Positions 11,292-22,572 of a DNA stretch of 64,000 nt are shown here, one piece after another (the stretch's first letter is position 1; the number at the start of each line of letters is the position of its first letter). The DNA is from Phragmites australis. Its lineage: Eukaryota; Streptophyta; Magnoliopsida; Poales; Poaceae. The notes below the pieces were generated by a model. That model worked only from the letters and a program-made list of their open reading frames with translations. It was not told where the DNA came from and made no database searches. The stretch spans positions 18,946,001 through 19,010,000 of the forward strand of contig NC_084941.1 of assembly GCF_958298935.1 (NCBI RefSeq), read 5' to 3'. Position numbers and translations under genes: made by a program.

Positions 11292-12125
11292 TTAGACCAC
11301 CAGGTGAACTGGTTTCTCACTGTTCATGCTTCTTTGGATGGATTCCTACTAAATTCTTGCAATGTTTTATTGCTTAGGAACATGGGAAAAGCACCACAAC
11401 CATACCCGGATATCACCCCTCAAAGGACAAGTCTACTTGGACTTGAGGCTGAGCTCTGGTCGTGGTCGTGGTCGAAGTCGTAGTCGTGGTTGAATCGCAG
11501 GATAGCACGTCAGTAAAATGGGCATAAGTCTCTCATACGAAGTCCGTTTTAGGCAATCTTGGACATTCTGGAAAGCGTATGATGAGCCATTTCCAATGGA
11601 TATGAGCTTGACCAAATATTCATTATAGTGTAGTTAGAGTCAAAGGAATAAGGTGCTGCGCCACCGTTTTGGACCTTGTTGGATCTTGTAATCGTGTCGG
11701 GGTCGGAGTCTAGGTTGTGCATGCCTCTTTCCTTGGTTGCACAACCCTAGGTTGACCTCCTCACTTCCGCTCTATATATACATATTAGCCATCATAGTTT
11801 CGGCTCAGGTTTTGCTTAGATGATTCTATTTTATATAGTTTCTCCGCTTGTTCAGTTTGTGTAACCCCAACTTGAGTACTTCATTGGTAATTAACAATAT
11901 TCTGATTGCATCTACCTGTTCTTGCTTGTGTTCTCAATTCGCTTGCAGGAAAGGCCTTCTTGACGAGGTCAACTATGTCTTGGCATGGTTGATAACCAAG
12001 AGTAGTGGTGTAGTGGTTGCGAGGGTTCTCGATTTGTTCTGGTCGGAGCCTTTGGATTATCAATGTCGAAACTCCACCAATCGACTTGTCATATTACCTT
12101 CGGAAGATCGAGCAAACACACATCA
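11201..12125 (+). repeat. Gypsy 1 3' LTR
   Basis: It starts TGATGAGCCC right after the polypurine tract and ends ACATCA next to the target duplication CCACT. A TATA-like tatatatac is near 11,773-11,781. It differs from the 5' LTR at about one base in ten by eye. Confidence 0.93.
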
Positions 12126-12199
12126 CCACTATCTTGAACCAAGAAGCCTAGAGCAAGATATTCATCATACTAGATTTAACACAGGGCACACAAGCAAAC

Positions 12200-13205
12200 G
12201 ACGAAGTGGATGTCGGGTCTTATTGCCGTCAGGTATAGGAGGGAGCCAATCATGCTCCTGTACTCCCGCTAGTCTATCTCCTCACCATCTTCATCTGAAT
12301 CAAGCATGATCGAGGTGGCCATCGGTGGCGCCAGGGGTTTTACATTGCTCATGTCAAACTTCTTCAGCAAATCCTTGGTGTAATTCGTTTGGTGAACAAA
12401 TGTACCTTGCTTGCATTGCTTGATTTGTAGCCAAAGAAAGAAGTTGAGCTCGGCCATCATTGACATTTCAAATTCCCTGCTCATAGTATCTGCAAACTTG
12501 GCCACAAGTGCATGAGAAGAGCCACAAAAAATGATATCATTCACGTATATCTGAACAAGTAGGAAATCATTGCCATGCCTAAAGGTAATCAAAGTTTTAT
12601 CCACTGACCCCATCACATACCCATGCACTAGCAAGAAAGACTTAAGCTTATCATACCAAGCCCTAGGGGCCTGCTTAAGCCCATACAAAGCTTTCTAAAT
12701 CTTGTATACTCTATGTGGGTATTTGGGGTGCTCGAAACCTAGGGGTTGCTTAACATAGGCCTCTTCCTCTATGAAACTATTTAGGAAAGCACTATTGACA
12801 TCCATTTGTACAACTTGAAACCTTAGGATCTGTAAATGCTTGGAGGATCCTAATGGCTTCTATTCTAGCTACTGGTGCAAAAGTCTCTCCAAAGTCTATC
12901 CTCTCTATTTAAGTGAAACCTTGAGCCACAAGTCCAGCCTGGTTTCTCACTACAGACCCATCCTCCCCCTATTTGCTTTTGAAAACCCATTTGGTGCATA
13001 TGGTGTGAACATTTGGGGGTGGTTCTATAAGGACCCAAACTTGGTTTCTCTCAAAGTTGTCTAGTTCTTCATGCATGCCATTGACCCAATTTGAATCAGA
13101 AAGAGCGTGTCTAACATCATGGGGCTCAAATGAAGCAACGAATGCAGAATCAGTAAAATGAGCAGATTTAGATCTTGTTACCCTCTCACCAAGGTCGTAA
13201 ATCAT
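12200..13205 (-). pseudogene. pol: Copia A reverse transcriptase
   Basis: On the minus strand, 13,205-12,969 gives the start of the RT region (NWVNGMHEELDNFERNQVW). The stretch 12,688-12,269 gives LYGLKQAPRAWYD-like and LLVQIYVNDIIF, then ELNFFLWLQIKQ. The domain is homologous to copia B 61,802-62,575. Frameshifts or deletions lie around 12,700-12,960. The active-site motif, usually Y-V-D-D, reads Y-V-N-D here. The Asn codon is at 12,539-12,541 and the following Asp at 12,536-12,538. Copia B has the same change. RNase H, which should follow, is missing. Confidence 0.88.
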
Positions 13206-14391
13206 CTATTGAGGGAGATGTATCCACTAAATGTGCTGAGGAGCCTCGCGTTATGAAACCACCTCCCCCTCAGATGTAGCTGGTGCAGGTTCGAAAGCAG
13301 TTGAAGTGGAAGTAGAGGCTGTAGGACCCTCTATTGGTGTAGAAGAAGCAGAAATCAGCTTGGGAGCAGGTGTGATAGAAGGAATTAATGGATCATCCTC
13401 ATCATCAACGAGAGCTAGAAGGTCACCATCTACAATGATGCTTTTGCTAATTTCTTTGTCACTTGCACACTCAGAAGTAGAACTAGCAGATGGGGTTGAT
13501 TCATCAAAAGTCACATCACAGGATTCCATAATGGTGTTAGTGTCAAGATTATAAACCTTGTAACAATGACCATGAAGAGAATACCCCAAGAAAATCCCAT
13601 TGGAAGAGTGCGACTCAAACTTGTCAAGATTGCCACGCTTTGGGATGAAGCACCGGTAGCCCAAAACTCTCAGGTGAGAAACCTTCGGCTACCTCCCGAA
13701 GCTCAACTCATAAGAAGTCAAAGTCAAGATCGAGCATAAAAAAATCTAATTGGAGATATAGCAAGCGGTGCTAATGGCCTAAGTCCAAAACTTTCTAGAA
13801 GTCCTATGCTCATCGAGCATCATGCTAGCCATCTCCACCGAAGTTCGATTCTTCCTTTCAACCACGCCATTCTGCTGAGGAACACGTGGGGCAGAAAATT
13901 GATGCTCAATGCCATGTTCAAGGCAGAAAGCATCAAAGAGATAGTTCTTCAACTTGGTGCCATTATCACTGCGAATAGCTTTCAATGCACCTAGGGAGTT
14001 CCTTGAACAATCTCAAAACTAAGCTTCGAAAGTATGAGAACACTTCATCCTTACTCACAAGAAATAACACCCAAGAGTAGCGAGAGAAGTCATCAATAAT
14101 GAAAAGTACATACCACCTCCCAAACACTGAATGAACCCAGGAAGAACCAACAGTGTCTATATGGAGAAGTTCTCCTAATCGTTTAGTCATCACCAGATTG
14201 CCTGGTGGGTGAGAAGCGGCAACCATCTTGCCATGCCGACAAGGAGCACAAACTAGGTTCTTCTCAGACTTTAGCTTTGGCAATCCTCGGATCAATCCTA
14301 GGGCACTCAAACGAGAAAGCAAATCAAAACTCATGTGCCCTAGTCTCATATGCCACATCCAAAGCTCAGAAGAGGGTTGAGCAATTAAGCA
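13206..14391 (-). pseudogene. pol: Copia A integrase
   Basis: The GAG-pre-integrase region (14,358 downward) reads MWHMRLGHMSFDLLSRLS and contains the H-x-H and C-x2-C zinc ligands (CAPCRHGK). The catalytic core follows: the Asp in LLHIDTV, then SDNGTKL near 13,970, then VVERKNRTSVEM near 13,850 with the catalytic Glu. The C-terminal domain runs to about 13,500 (MGYRCFIPKRGNLDKFESHS, GIFLGYSLHG). It continues with a Ser/Thr/Pro-rich linker, 13,440-13,251, toward RT. Frameshifts lie near 13,980 and 13,700. This enzyme would insert copia DNA into the genome. Confidence 0.88.
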
Positions 14392-14396
14392 TTGAG

Positions 14397-15105
14397 TGTT
14401 GGGAACGGGTAGGCTATGCTAGCACAAATCAGAATTTCTCTACCGTGTTCAACCAAGAAACCATGCGAGTAGGGGATCATAGATCGTTACCACTTGACGC
14501 GTAGCACAACAGAAGAAGAGTTGGAGTAGACCGATCCAACTTCGTGCGCATCCTCGATTAGCCTTGAATGCACCGCGTCCTCGACCAGCTTTGACCAAGG
14601 GCACCGTGCCCTTGACTAGCTTCGCGACCACGGGCACTACGTCCTCGACCATCTTCGTGACCACATGGATTAAATAGTCAATCACATCGATCACCTCATC
14701 GACCATGAAAAGGAAGCCTCGATCGCATCCTCAATCGCGATGAGGAAGTAGTCGAACCCGTCCTAGTGTCCTTGTCACCAATCAGCACTGCATCAATCAT
14801 AGTAGTACCTCCACGGTATCCACATGTACAGGGATAGAACGTCGTGCGCCGGTGTGCTAGCACCATGCGCTGACTAGGGTTTTGCAGGGAGTTTGGGAAG
14901 AGGTGGCGACAAGAGTTTTGGTGGTGAAATCAACTCTTGTGCCCACGGCTCCTGCCTCCCCTTATATAGAGTACGCTAATGGGCTTTCAATCTCATTAAA
15001 GCCCACCATGACTCTAAATCCTAATGGACCGACCTTTAATCATATTAAATCTCACTTGCAGATCCAATCCGCATACACGATCACCACTAGGGCATATCAC
15101 CAACA
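14397..15105 (-). mobile_element. Solo LTR, Angela/BARE-like copia
   Basis: On the minus strand it starts TGTTGGTGATATGCCCTAG and ends GTTCCCAACA. It is flanked by the perfect target duplication TTGAG at 14,392-14,396 and 15,106-15,110. The start closely resembles the LTR start of Angela/BARE-type copia elements of cereals (from memory of that family). A minus-strand TATATAAG lies at 14,961-14,968. No coding sequence is left. It split copia A between protease and integrase. Confidence 0.9.
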
Positions 15106-15110
15106 TTGAG

Positions 15111-15510
15111 AAGAATAAAAAAACTCAGAAAATCAGCTCCAAAGACTCTTCTTACTCTAGAAATCTGGCAAATCAAAACACCCAAGGAATCAAGAACTCT
15201 AGAAGTATCATGCTTGAAGCATACTTCTAAGTCCTCATCCAGCAACTGAGATATAGAAAGCAAGTTGTATCCCAGGTGCTTCACCAAAGCCATATCCTTG
15301 AGAAAAAACTCTCACTCACTATTACCATACCTTTGGCCTTCACTCTACCTTTTCTGTCATCCCTGAATGTGATGTACTCGTGTCACTTCGTCAGGATGAG
15401 GCTGGAGAACCATGATGCATCTCCGGTCATACGGTGCGAACAACCGGAGTCAATAAGCCACTTATTCTCTAGACCTCTGCCTACTACCAACATATGAGAA
15501 GAATAATAGG
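15111..15510 (-). pseudogene. pol: Copia A protease
   Basis: On the minus strand the aspartic protease motif WLIDSGCS is at about 15,459-15,436, followed by a histidine-containing MTGD stretch. Then come EYITF, DDRKGRVKAKG and, at 15,293-15,230, the stretch VKHLGYNLLSISQLLDED that leads into the integrase region. A stop near 15,385 and a frameshift near 15,300 break it. This protease would cut the Gag-Pol polyprotein. Confidence 0.8.
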
Positions 15511-17100
15511 TGGATGGCTCAGTACTGCGATTAGACAGAAACCTCTTGGGAATCTAGTACTGGGTCATCCACCCTGAAGCAGTAAAAGCAGGTACATGCA
15601 AATCAACACTAGTACACTGGGGGTGAGTACCACAATGAGGAAGATGCGAACCACCAAAGCACTATGACTTGAAGCCTCTGACATGCAAACCAAAACCATA
15701 TGAATCATGGTGCGATCCACACTGGGCACCACCTCTAGGAGGAAACTGAAGAGTGCCTGAAGCCTGTGAGTAAGAGCGAGGAAAATGCTCTTGTACACCA
15801 AAGAATGGGCAATACATGTCCCGAGTACTCCACTCCCACTCACATCGCTCATCTCTCCTACGGTGAAAGAAAAACCCAACATGGTGATCCTCTTTCTAGT
15901 AGTAACTGCAGTGGTAGCATCTCTCAAGAATTGGACTGCCCGTGACCCTAGACTCTCTCACAAGGGCTTTCATCTTTCGCTATGGAGCCTTCTTGGGTTG
16001 TGGAGTGAATTTCTTGTTTGTGGGCTGTGGTGTGGGTTTCTTATTTGTGGGTTGTGGTGGGGTATTGATCTTGGATTTCTCGACCTCAAGGGTAGTCGGT
16101 GTGGTGAAAATAGTCTTACCATCACCTTTGTAAGCAACCATCTCAAAATCCAACCCCAAAGCTAAACCCGCCTTATCTGTGCACATTTTGGTCTTGGCCA
16201 AAATCAAGTTCATCTTGCCCTTGCCTTCTGAGCATTTTGTCCACAAGAGAATGGAGATTATCATTATTAGCCATGAGCTTTTCCACTTGCCCTCTAATCT
16301 AGCTTAATTTGTCCTTAAGGATAATGCAGGTAGAGCAGTTCGGCTGCATATCCTTAGAGCTCGCAGCACTCTCTAATCTAGATTCTAGCTCCTTGATGTG
16401 CTTATCTTTCATCTCAACATCCTTTGCAAGCAAAGGGAAATTCTTGCAAGCACTCAAGAGAGTAGACCTAGACTCCTCATCAAGGAGCTTCTTCTCAGCA
16501 GTCTCAAAACGATTGGCAACTTGAGCATGTAAAGCTTGAGACTCGTCAAGTTCAGTCATGACAACAAGATAACTTTCACACTCCTCGTCTTTTGCCCAAG
16601 ACTTAAACAAGGCAAACTCAGTTGTCACATACTAAAATCTAGACTTGACCTCCTTCGACTCATGAACCACTTTCTTAAGTAACCTATCCTGACTAACAAG
16701 AGCATCATTTAAGGTATCAACATGAATAGAAAGATGGTCATAGGAAGGGGATACCTTAGAAGGATCATGCTCGGGGTCACTGTTGTTATCGTCTGCCATG
16801 AAGCAAAGGCCAGTGAAGTCCTTGTTCTTACTCTTATGCTTCACGGTTTGCTCCTCCTCCTTCGAGCTCTCCTCCCCACTTAAGGAGGTGTTGACGTTGT
16901 TGTGCACCACCACAAAAGCTCAAGATGCCACCTTGGATGCCTTCTTGGCCAACTTATCGTGGTTCTTGAAGAAGCGCTTTTTGGTCTTCTTGTGCTTATC
17001 GTGGTCGTGGCCATGATCTTCCTTCTTCTTGAGCTTTGGGCAATCCACCTTGAAGTGAGTGGTATCACCACACTCATAGAAAGAATGGGTGCCCCCTCTC
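15511..17100 (-). pseudogene. gag: Copia A gag, C-terminal part
   Basis: On the minus strand, from about 17,080, a degenerate zinc knuckle (Y-E-C-G-D-T-T-H-F-K-V-D-C, first Cys replaced by Phe) is followed by a Lys/His-rich stretch. Next are an acidic stretch (GEESSKEEEQ, 16,880) and MADDNNSDPEHDPSKVS at 16,798. Helical stretches that look like coiled coil span 16,628-16,300. A proline-rich linker (TPQPTNKK) is near 16,020, and a second knuckle remnant (RCYHC) is near 15,915. The last part is a Gly/Phe/Ser-rich linker to the protease. There are several frameshifts. The N-terminal half lies beyond the gypsy 2 junction and is lost. Confidence 0.78.
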
Positions 17101-17971
17101 TAATGAGTACATGGCTCCTTCGGATACGATCAATACCGCCAATAATCCACAAATCATACAAGGTCCAATTATAAGAGCACGTGCATGGCAATTAGACTAT
17201 CAGGTGAACTCGTTTCTCGCTGTTCATGTTTCCTTGGATGAATTACTACTAAATTCTTGTGATATTTTATTGCTTAGGAACATGGGAGAAGCACTACAAC
17301 CTTACCCAGACGTCACCCCTCTAAGGCCAAGTCTACTCGGACTCGAGGCTGAGCTTTGGTCGAAGTCGTGGTTGTAGTGAGTCTCAAGATAGAACGTTAG
17401 TAAAACGGGCATAACTCTCTCATACGAAGTTTGTTTTAGGCGTTCTTAGACTTGCTGGAAAGCTTATGTCGAGCCCTTTCCATTGGATCTATGATCGACC
17501 AAATATTCCTTATAGTTTAGTTAGATTTGAAGGAATAAAGTGCTGTATCACCGTTCTCAACCCTATCGGGTTTTGTAATCGTGTCGAGGTCGGAGTCTAG
17601 GTTGTGCACGTCTCTTTCCACAGCTGCACAACCCTAGGTTAACCCCCTCATGCCCCCTATAAATATACACTAGCCATCATAGTTTAGGCTCGGGTTTAGC
17701 TTAGATTATTATGTTTTAGACAGTTTTGCCGTTTATCGGTTTGTTTTAGACAGTAATTTAGCAATATTTATATTGCATCTACCTGTTCTTACATGTGTTC
17801 TCGATTCGCTTGCAGGAAAAGCCTTCTTGGCGAGGTCAACTGCGTCTTGGCATGGTTGATAACTACGGAGTTCTCGATCTGTTCTATTCGTAGCCTTTGG
17901 ATCATCAATGTTGAAGCTCCACCAATCGACTTATCAAATTATCTTTCGGAAGATTCGGCAAAAGCGCATCA
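17101..17971 (+). repeat. Gypsy 2 5' LTR
   Basis: About 871 bp, ending GCGCATCA just before the primer site. It is shorter than the other three LTRs of the family because of several small deletions near 17,350 and 17,740-17,860. The terminal TG is mutated to TA. Confidence 0.88.
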
Positions 17972-17973
17972 AG

Positions 17974-17985
17974 TGGTATCAGAGT
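17974..17985 (+). other. Gypsy 2 primer-binding site (initiator tRNA-Met)
   Basis: The sequence tggtatcagagt matches the initiator tRNA-Met primer site at 11 of 12 bases, two bases after the LTR end. Confidence 0.88.
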
Positions 17986-18270
17986 CTTAGTTGCCCATTA
18001 GGTAATCTTAGTTATCCCCTTTGTTTCGTCGTTTTCCATTACCTAGAGTTCAGAAAATTGCCCCACAAAAATATTTAGATCTTAATTCTTCCACTGTCCA
18101 AACCACTTTGAGCCTTCACAATTTTGTTTTCAGTATTCACGTCATTGAGTGAGTCCATCGTCGATGTCTTTGTTGCTGGTCAAGTCATCGTGTTCTAGTT
18201 TCTATTGTCGAGTCTTGTTGTTTAGTCGTCGTGTATCTCAGTTTGTCCTTGTTTGCTATAGCCAAGATTG

Positions 18271-18545
18271 TGTATCTACTCGAGTTCGACCACTAGTCGA
18301 GTCAACCATCAAGTCGTGTTCGACCACTAGTCACTCAAACCATCTACACGAGTTCACCCACTAGTTGAGTCGACCATCTACTCAGGTTCGACCACTAGTC
18401 GCTCTGACCACCCACTCAGGGTCCCGACCAGTTATTCCAACCACCCAGTCGGGGTCTGACCGGCCACTCCGACCACCCACTCGGGGTCCTGACCAGTCAC
18501 TTCGACCACCTAGTCGGATTCAACTACCCACTCAATTTCGTCTCT
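18271..18545 (+). repeat. Tandem array in the gypsy 2 leader
   Basis: It is related to the gypsy 1 array (units starting atctactcgagttcgacc). From about 18,400 it shifts to a shorter, more GC-rich unit near 33 bp (ccgaccacccactcggggtc). The flanking leader, 17,986-18,270 and 18,546-19,282, holds no gene. It has AG-rich and A-rich tracts at 18,675-18,870, as in gypsy 1. Confidence 0.85.
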
Positions 18546-19282
18546 ACAACCTAGTCGGAGTCTATCTATTTTTGGCTGCTCTCGGACATCCTACGAACTC
18601 ATCATATCGAGCATTGTCTGAAAAAGTTTGAGTATCACTCGATAGCCAAAATAGAGGTAGCCTAAGTTCAAAGAGAGAGAGTTTTTATTACCTTTATACC
18701 CTTGCTCTCTGAAAAAAGTTTGTGACCCACATACCTCACTGGTCTTAGAAAAGGCAGTAGAGAAGTTTTTGAGTTTGTCACATTCGCCAAAAAAACCAAG
18801 CAAGAAGCAAAGAGTGCCAAAAAAAGCAAAGAGTGCAAAAAAAAGAAGAGAGAGAGAATTCAAACAAAAGAGAGAGAATCAGTTTGCATTGCAAATTTTG
18901 TTTCATTGTACTTGCGTCTGTTACAGTTTTCGGCTTGCTTGAGCTAGTTCTAGGAACGTGTTCGGGCCAGCAACTGTGACAAGTATTGTGGACTTTTATT
19001 CAGCTTTGCTAATCTGATTTCAATTATTATCATTCCTTGCTACTAAATATTGCCTATCCAAGCTACACCTTCTCTCGATCAGAATGGTTTCTCCCCTTGC
19101 AACTACCTCACTTGCACCCTATAAGGTATCACGAACTAGCCACCGGTTGTGCCAACTGCGATGATTGTTAAGAACACTTGCAAGAGCGTGATAATACACT
19201 TGAGAGTGTGTGACTCTCCCTCCACCACCTAGTAGTCGACATGGATAATTTATCTTTTGTTGTTTTCTATCATTGACTAACC

Positions 19283-20950
19283 ATGGCAGAAGAAGCATCG
19301 AATGCACAAGAGTGTGTTTTGAGGGAAGAAATCACACTATTATTGGATGATCATCGACAAACTACTAATGACGATATTGACAAGAAGCTTGCAGGAACCA
19401 ATACCGCATTGCAGTGACTCAGTGAAAGCATTGCAATACTCAATATACGCTTTGATCGATTAGTTAATTTGCCATCGAATAATGGTCGAGTGGATCCTCA
19501 CTGTACAACTTATGAACAAGAGGAGTCCGTCGTGGATGATGAAATTTTGAGACAAGAATGTGATGCCTTTGATGAACGACAAAGGAACCGATTGAGCTTC
19601 AACCGTCAAGGTATGAGAGGTAATAATTTTTAGAAACATAACCCACGTATTATTATGATCCATTTGCTAAGGTTAAGTTTACTATACTATCTTTTGAGGG
19701 TGCTTATGATGCTGAAAGATATTTAGATTGGGAGATGATGGTAGAACAGAAGTTTAATGTTCATTTAGTTCCTGAAGTGCATAGAGTTAGACAAGCCACT
19801 AGTGAATATAAAATATTTCAATCATCTGGTGAATAGGGTATCCATTGATGGATTAGCTTGTACTACATGAAATGCTTTAAAGGTTGCTATGCATAACAGA
19901 TTTGTTCCACCCTCTTTTAAACATGATTTGTGTAAGAAATTGCAGCACTTAAAGCAAGGTGATAGATCCGTAGAAGAATATTATCAGGAGCTTCAAATTA
20001 GTATGTTGCGTTGTCATATTATTGTGGATGAAGAGGCTGCAATGGCACACTTTTATGGAGGGTTAAGGCATGAAATTTAGGACATAGTTGATTACAAAGA
20101 ATACGATAGTGTTCCTAGATTGTTCCAACTTGCATGTTTGGCAGAAAAAGAACTGTAGGGATGACAACAGAGGCCAAGGAGCAATTTTGGAAGCACAACT
20201 ACTTCAAAATTAACACCGAGACAAGTCAAAACAGCCCCATGTTCAGCAGAATAGTCTACTACCCCTTTCTCGAGTTGGGCGCATTCAGCAGTACCTTCGA
20301 CACCGTCACATGCTCCCAAGGTAAGCAAATCTGTAAGTGTGCAGGGTCCAGCAAAGAGCACTTTTTTGGTTGCCTTGACTGGTTGCAAGACTAGGATTAT
20401 TTGCCACTGATGTAAGGGAATGTGCCATGTCATGAAGGATTGCCCAAGTTAGCGCGTGTACATTGTAACAGAAGACGGTGGATATGTAAGTGCTAGTGAT
20501 GTTGAGGATGAATATGCTCTTGCAGCTAACCAGGCAAGTGACGAGGATGGACGTGAGATAGATATCGACCATGAGGAAGTGTTTGATGCCACTGCCATGG
20601 AGGATTATCAGATCCTCATTGTGCAGCGAGTGTTAAGCACTCAAATGGAGCAAGCAGAATAGCTACAACGCCACAATTTATTTCAGATGTTCCTCATAGT
20701 CAATGATTATCCTGTTCGAGTCATTATTGATGGAGGAAGCTACAACAACTTGGTAAGTTTAAATATGATCAAGAAGCTTGCCTTGCAGACAAGAAACCAA
20801 CCTCACCCTTATCATATTCAATGGTTCAACAACAATGGTAAGGTGAAGCTAATGCAAACAGCTAGGGTGTATTTTTCTATTTGTTCATACCATGATTGTG
20901 CTGATTTTAATATAGTGCCCATGCAACCATGTTCACTTTTGTTAGGATGA
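19283..20950 (+). pseudogene. gag: Gypsy 2 gag and protease
   Basis: Gag starts MAEEASNAQE at 19,283. The gag domain is readable at about 19,670-20,080 (FVPPSF, EEYYQELQISML). A zinc knuckle (CH-x-C..CH.MKDC) lies near 20,401-20,445, and an acidic stretch (DEDGREIDIDHEEVFDATA) at 20,530-20,600. The retroviral-type aspartic protease is open at 20,687-20,944: VIIDGGSYNNLVS holds the active-site Asp, followed by FNIVPMQPCSLLLG. In-frame stops are at 19,416, 19,630, 20,078 and 20,155, with further frame changes. A stop at 20,947 separates protease from RT. Confidence 0.87.
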
Positions 20951-21058
20951 CCATGAGAGTTTGATATTGATGCAACACATCATAGTAGAAGTAATAAGTA
21001 CACCCTTATACATAAAGGAAAGGAAATAACTTTTCTGTCGTTAACCCCTGCTAAAATT

Positions 21059-22572
21059 GTGAAATGTGAACAAGAGATAGCTGAAAATAAGAGAAAAGTG
21101 TTTGAGAACGAATCTAAAAATCAACAAGTAGCGGAAAAAGTTTTTCCATCCAAAAAGGAGAAAGCAACAACAACTTCTAAGTCCGATGCAATTAGACTGA
21201 AAGGGTGTGTTATGCTTGCTACTAAATCTGATCTTGCTGAAATTTATGCTAATAAGATGCTATGCTATGCTTTGATATACAAAGAGACCTTAGTTTCATT
21301 CAAGAATATATCTAGCTCTTTGCCTCCTACTGTTGCTAACCTTTTTCAGGAGTTTTTGGATGTATTTTCAACTGAAGTTTCCTCGGGATTACTACCAATT
21401 CGAGTGATAGAACATCAAAGTGATTTGATTCTAGGAGCAACTTTGACAAACCGTGCTGCATATAGGAGCAACCCAGAAGAGACTAAGGAAATTCAGCGAC
21501 AAGTCCAAGACCTTTTGGATCGCGGCTACGTACGAGAAAGTCTTAGTCCTTGTGTTGTTCCTGTTCTTTTGGTTCCTAAGAAAGATGGTAGTTGGCGTAT
21601 GTGTGTTGATTGTAGAGCCATTAATAATATTACTATAAGATATCGTCACCATATCCCTAGGTTAGATGATATGCTTGATGAGTTGAGTGGTTATATAATT
21701 TTCACTAAAATTGACTTGAGAAGTGGATACCACCAAATTAGGATGAAACATGGATATGAATGGAAAACTACATTTAAAACTAAGTTTGGCTTGCATGAAT
21801 GGTTAGTAATGCCTTTTGGGTTAACTAATGCACCTAGTACTTCCATGCGATTGATGAACGAAGTTTTACGTGCTTTCATTGAAAGATTTGTAGTGGTTTA
21901 CTTTGATGACATCTTGATTTACAGTAAGTCATATGAACTACACTTTGATCACCAATGTGCTATTTTTAACGCTTTGAGAGATGCACGTTTGTTTGATAAC
22001 ATCAAAAAGTGCACCTTTGCATGGATCGAGCCCCTTTTCTAGGCTATGTTGTTACTCCACAGGGAATAGAGGTGGATGAAATAAAAATCGAAGCCATAAA
22101 AAGTTGACCAACTCCTAAGACTATTACACAAGTGAGAAGCTTTTATGATCTTGTGGGGGTTTCTATCGGCGATTTGTGAGGGATTTCAGTACCATTGCCG
22201 CTCCATTAAATGAGTTGAAAAAGAAAGGAGTAGTTTTTAAATAGGGACCAGCACAAGAACAAGCATTCCAGTTGTTGAAAGAGAAGCTCACCGATGCTCC
22301 ATTGCTCCAACTCCCTAATTTTGGTAAGACCTTTGAACTGGAATGTGATTGGAAATGGAGGTGCCCTAATTCAAGAAGGTAAACCCGTTGCTTATTTCAG
22401 TGAGAAATTAAGTGAGCCAAGTCTGAATTATTCCATTTATGATAAAGAATTGTATGCTTTAGTTCATGTGATTGAAACTTGGCAACATTATCTGTGGCCC
22501 AAAGAATTTGTTATACATTCTGATCATGAATTGCTGAAACATTTAGAAGTTAAGCTAAACTAAATAAACAAC
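21059..22572 (+). pseudogene. pol: Gypsy 2 reverse transcriptase and RNase H
   Basis: A 327-codon open stretch (21,059-22,042) holds a Lys/Glu-rich linker, then [40 protein letters not shown] and YFDDILIYS near 21,900, all catalytic residues present. A frameshift near 22,016 is followed by FLGY, and a stop sits at about 22,106. RNase H (22,294-22,563) is readable as [18 protein letters not shown] and [10 protein letters not shown], with a small deletion just after its first Asp (near 22,350). A stop at 22,561 falls before the integrase. This is the least damaged RT of the family in the window. Confidence 0.92.

Larger units (their letters stand above)
1426..12125 (+). mobile_element. Gypsy 1: complete but decayed Ty3/gypsy (chromovirus-type) retrotransposon
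   Basis: The element is bounded by two ~925-bp LTRs that start TGATGAGCCC and end ACATCA. It is flanked by the perfect 5-bp target duplication CCACT at 1,421-1,425 and 12,126-12,130. Inside, in order, are a primer-binding site for initiator tRNA-Met, a leader with a 68-bp tandem array, gag, a protease remnant, reverse transcriptase, RNase H, integrase and a polypurine tract. RT before integrase marks it as Ty3/gypsy. All coding parts carry stops or frameshifts. The two LTRs differ at roughly a tenth of positions by eye, so the insertion is not recent. It interrupts copia A and is itself interrupted by a solo LTR at 3,096-6,269. Confidence 0.93.
12131..17100 (-). mobile_element. Copia A body: Ty1/copia (Sirevirus-like) element, minus strand
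   Basis: Read on the minus strand the order is gag, protease, integrase, reverse transcriptase. Integrase before RT is the Ty1/copia order. Gag is long with coiled-coil-like stretches, which together with the long 3' UTR suggests the Sirevirus lineage (inferred). The 5' end (LTR and start of gag) is missing because gypsy 2 begins at 17,101 and what lies beyond it is not copia. Compared with copia B, RNase H is deleted between about 12,185 and the 3' UTR. The element is interrupted by gypsy 1 and by a solo LTR at 14,397-15,105. Confidence 0.87.

Noticed and set aside
14449..14706. 85-codon minus-strand frame between copia A protease and integrase
   Set aside because: It falls wholly inside the solo LTR bounded by TTGAG and is not copia A coding sequence.
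17062..17080. ggtatcacca near the end of copia A as a primer-binding site
   Set aside because: It lies in the gag zinc-knuckle codons on the minus strand (CGDTTHF), and the likeness to TGGTATCAGAG is chance.
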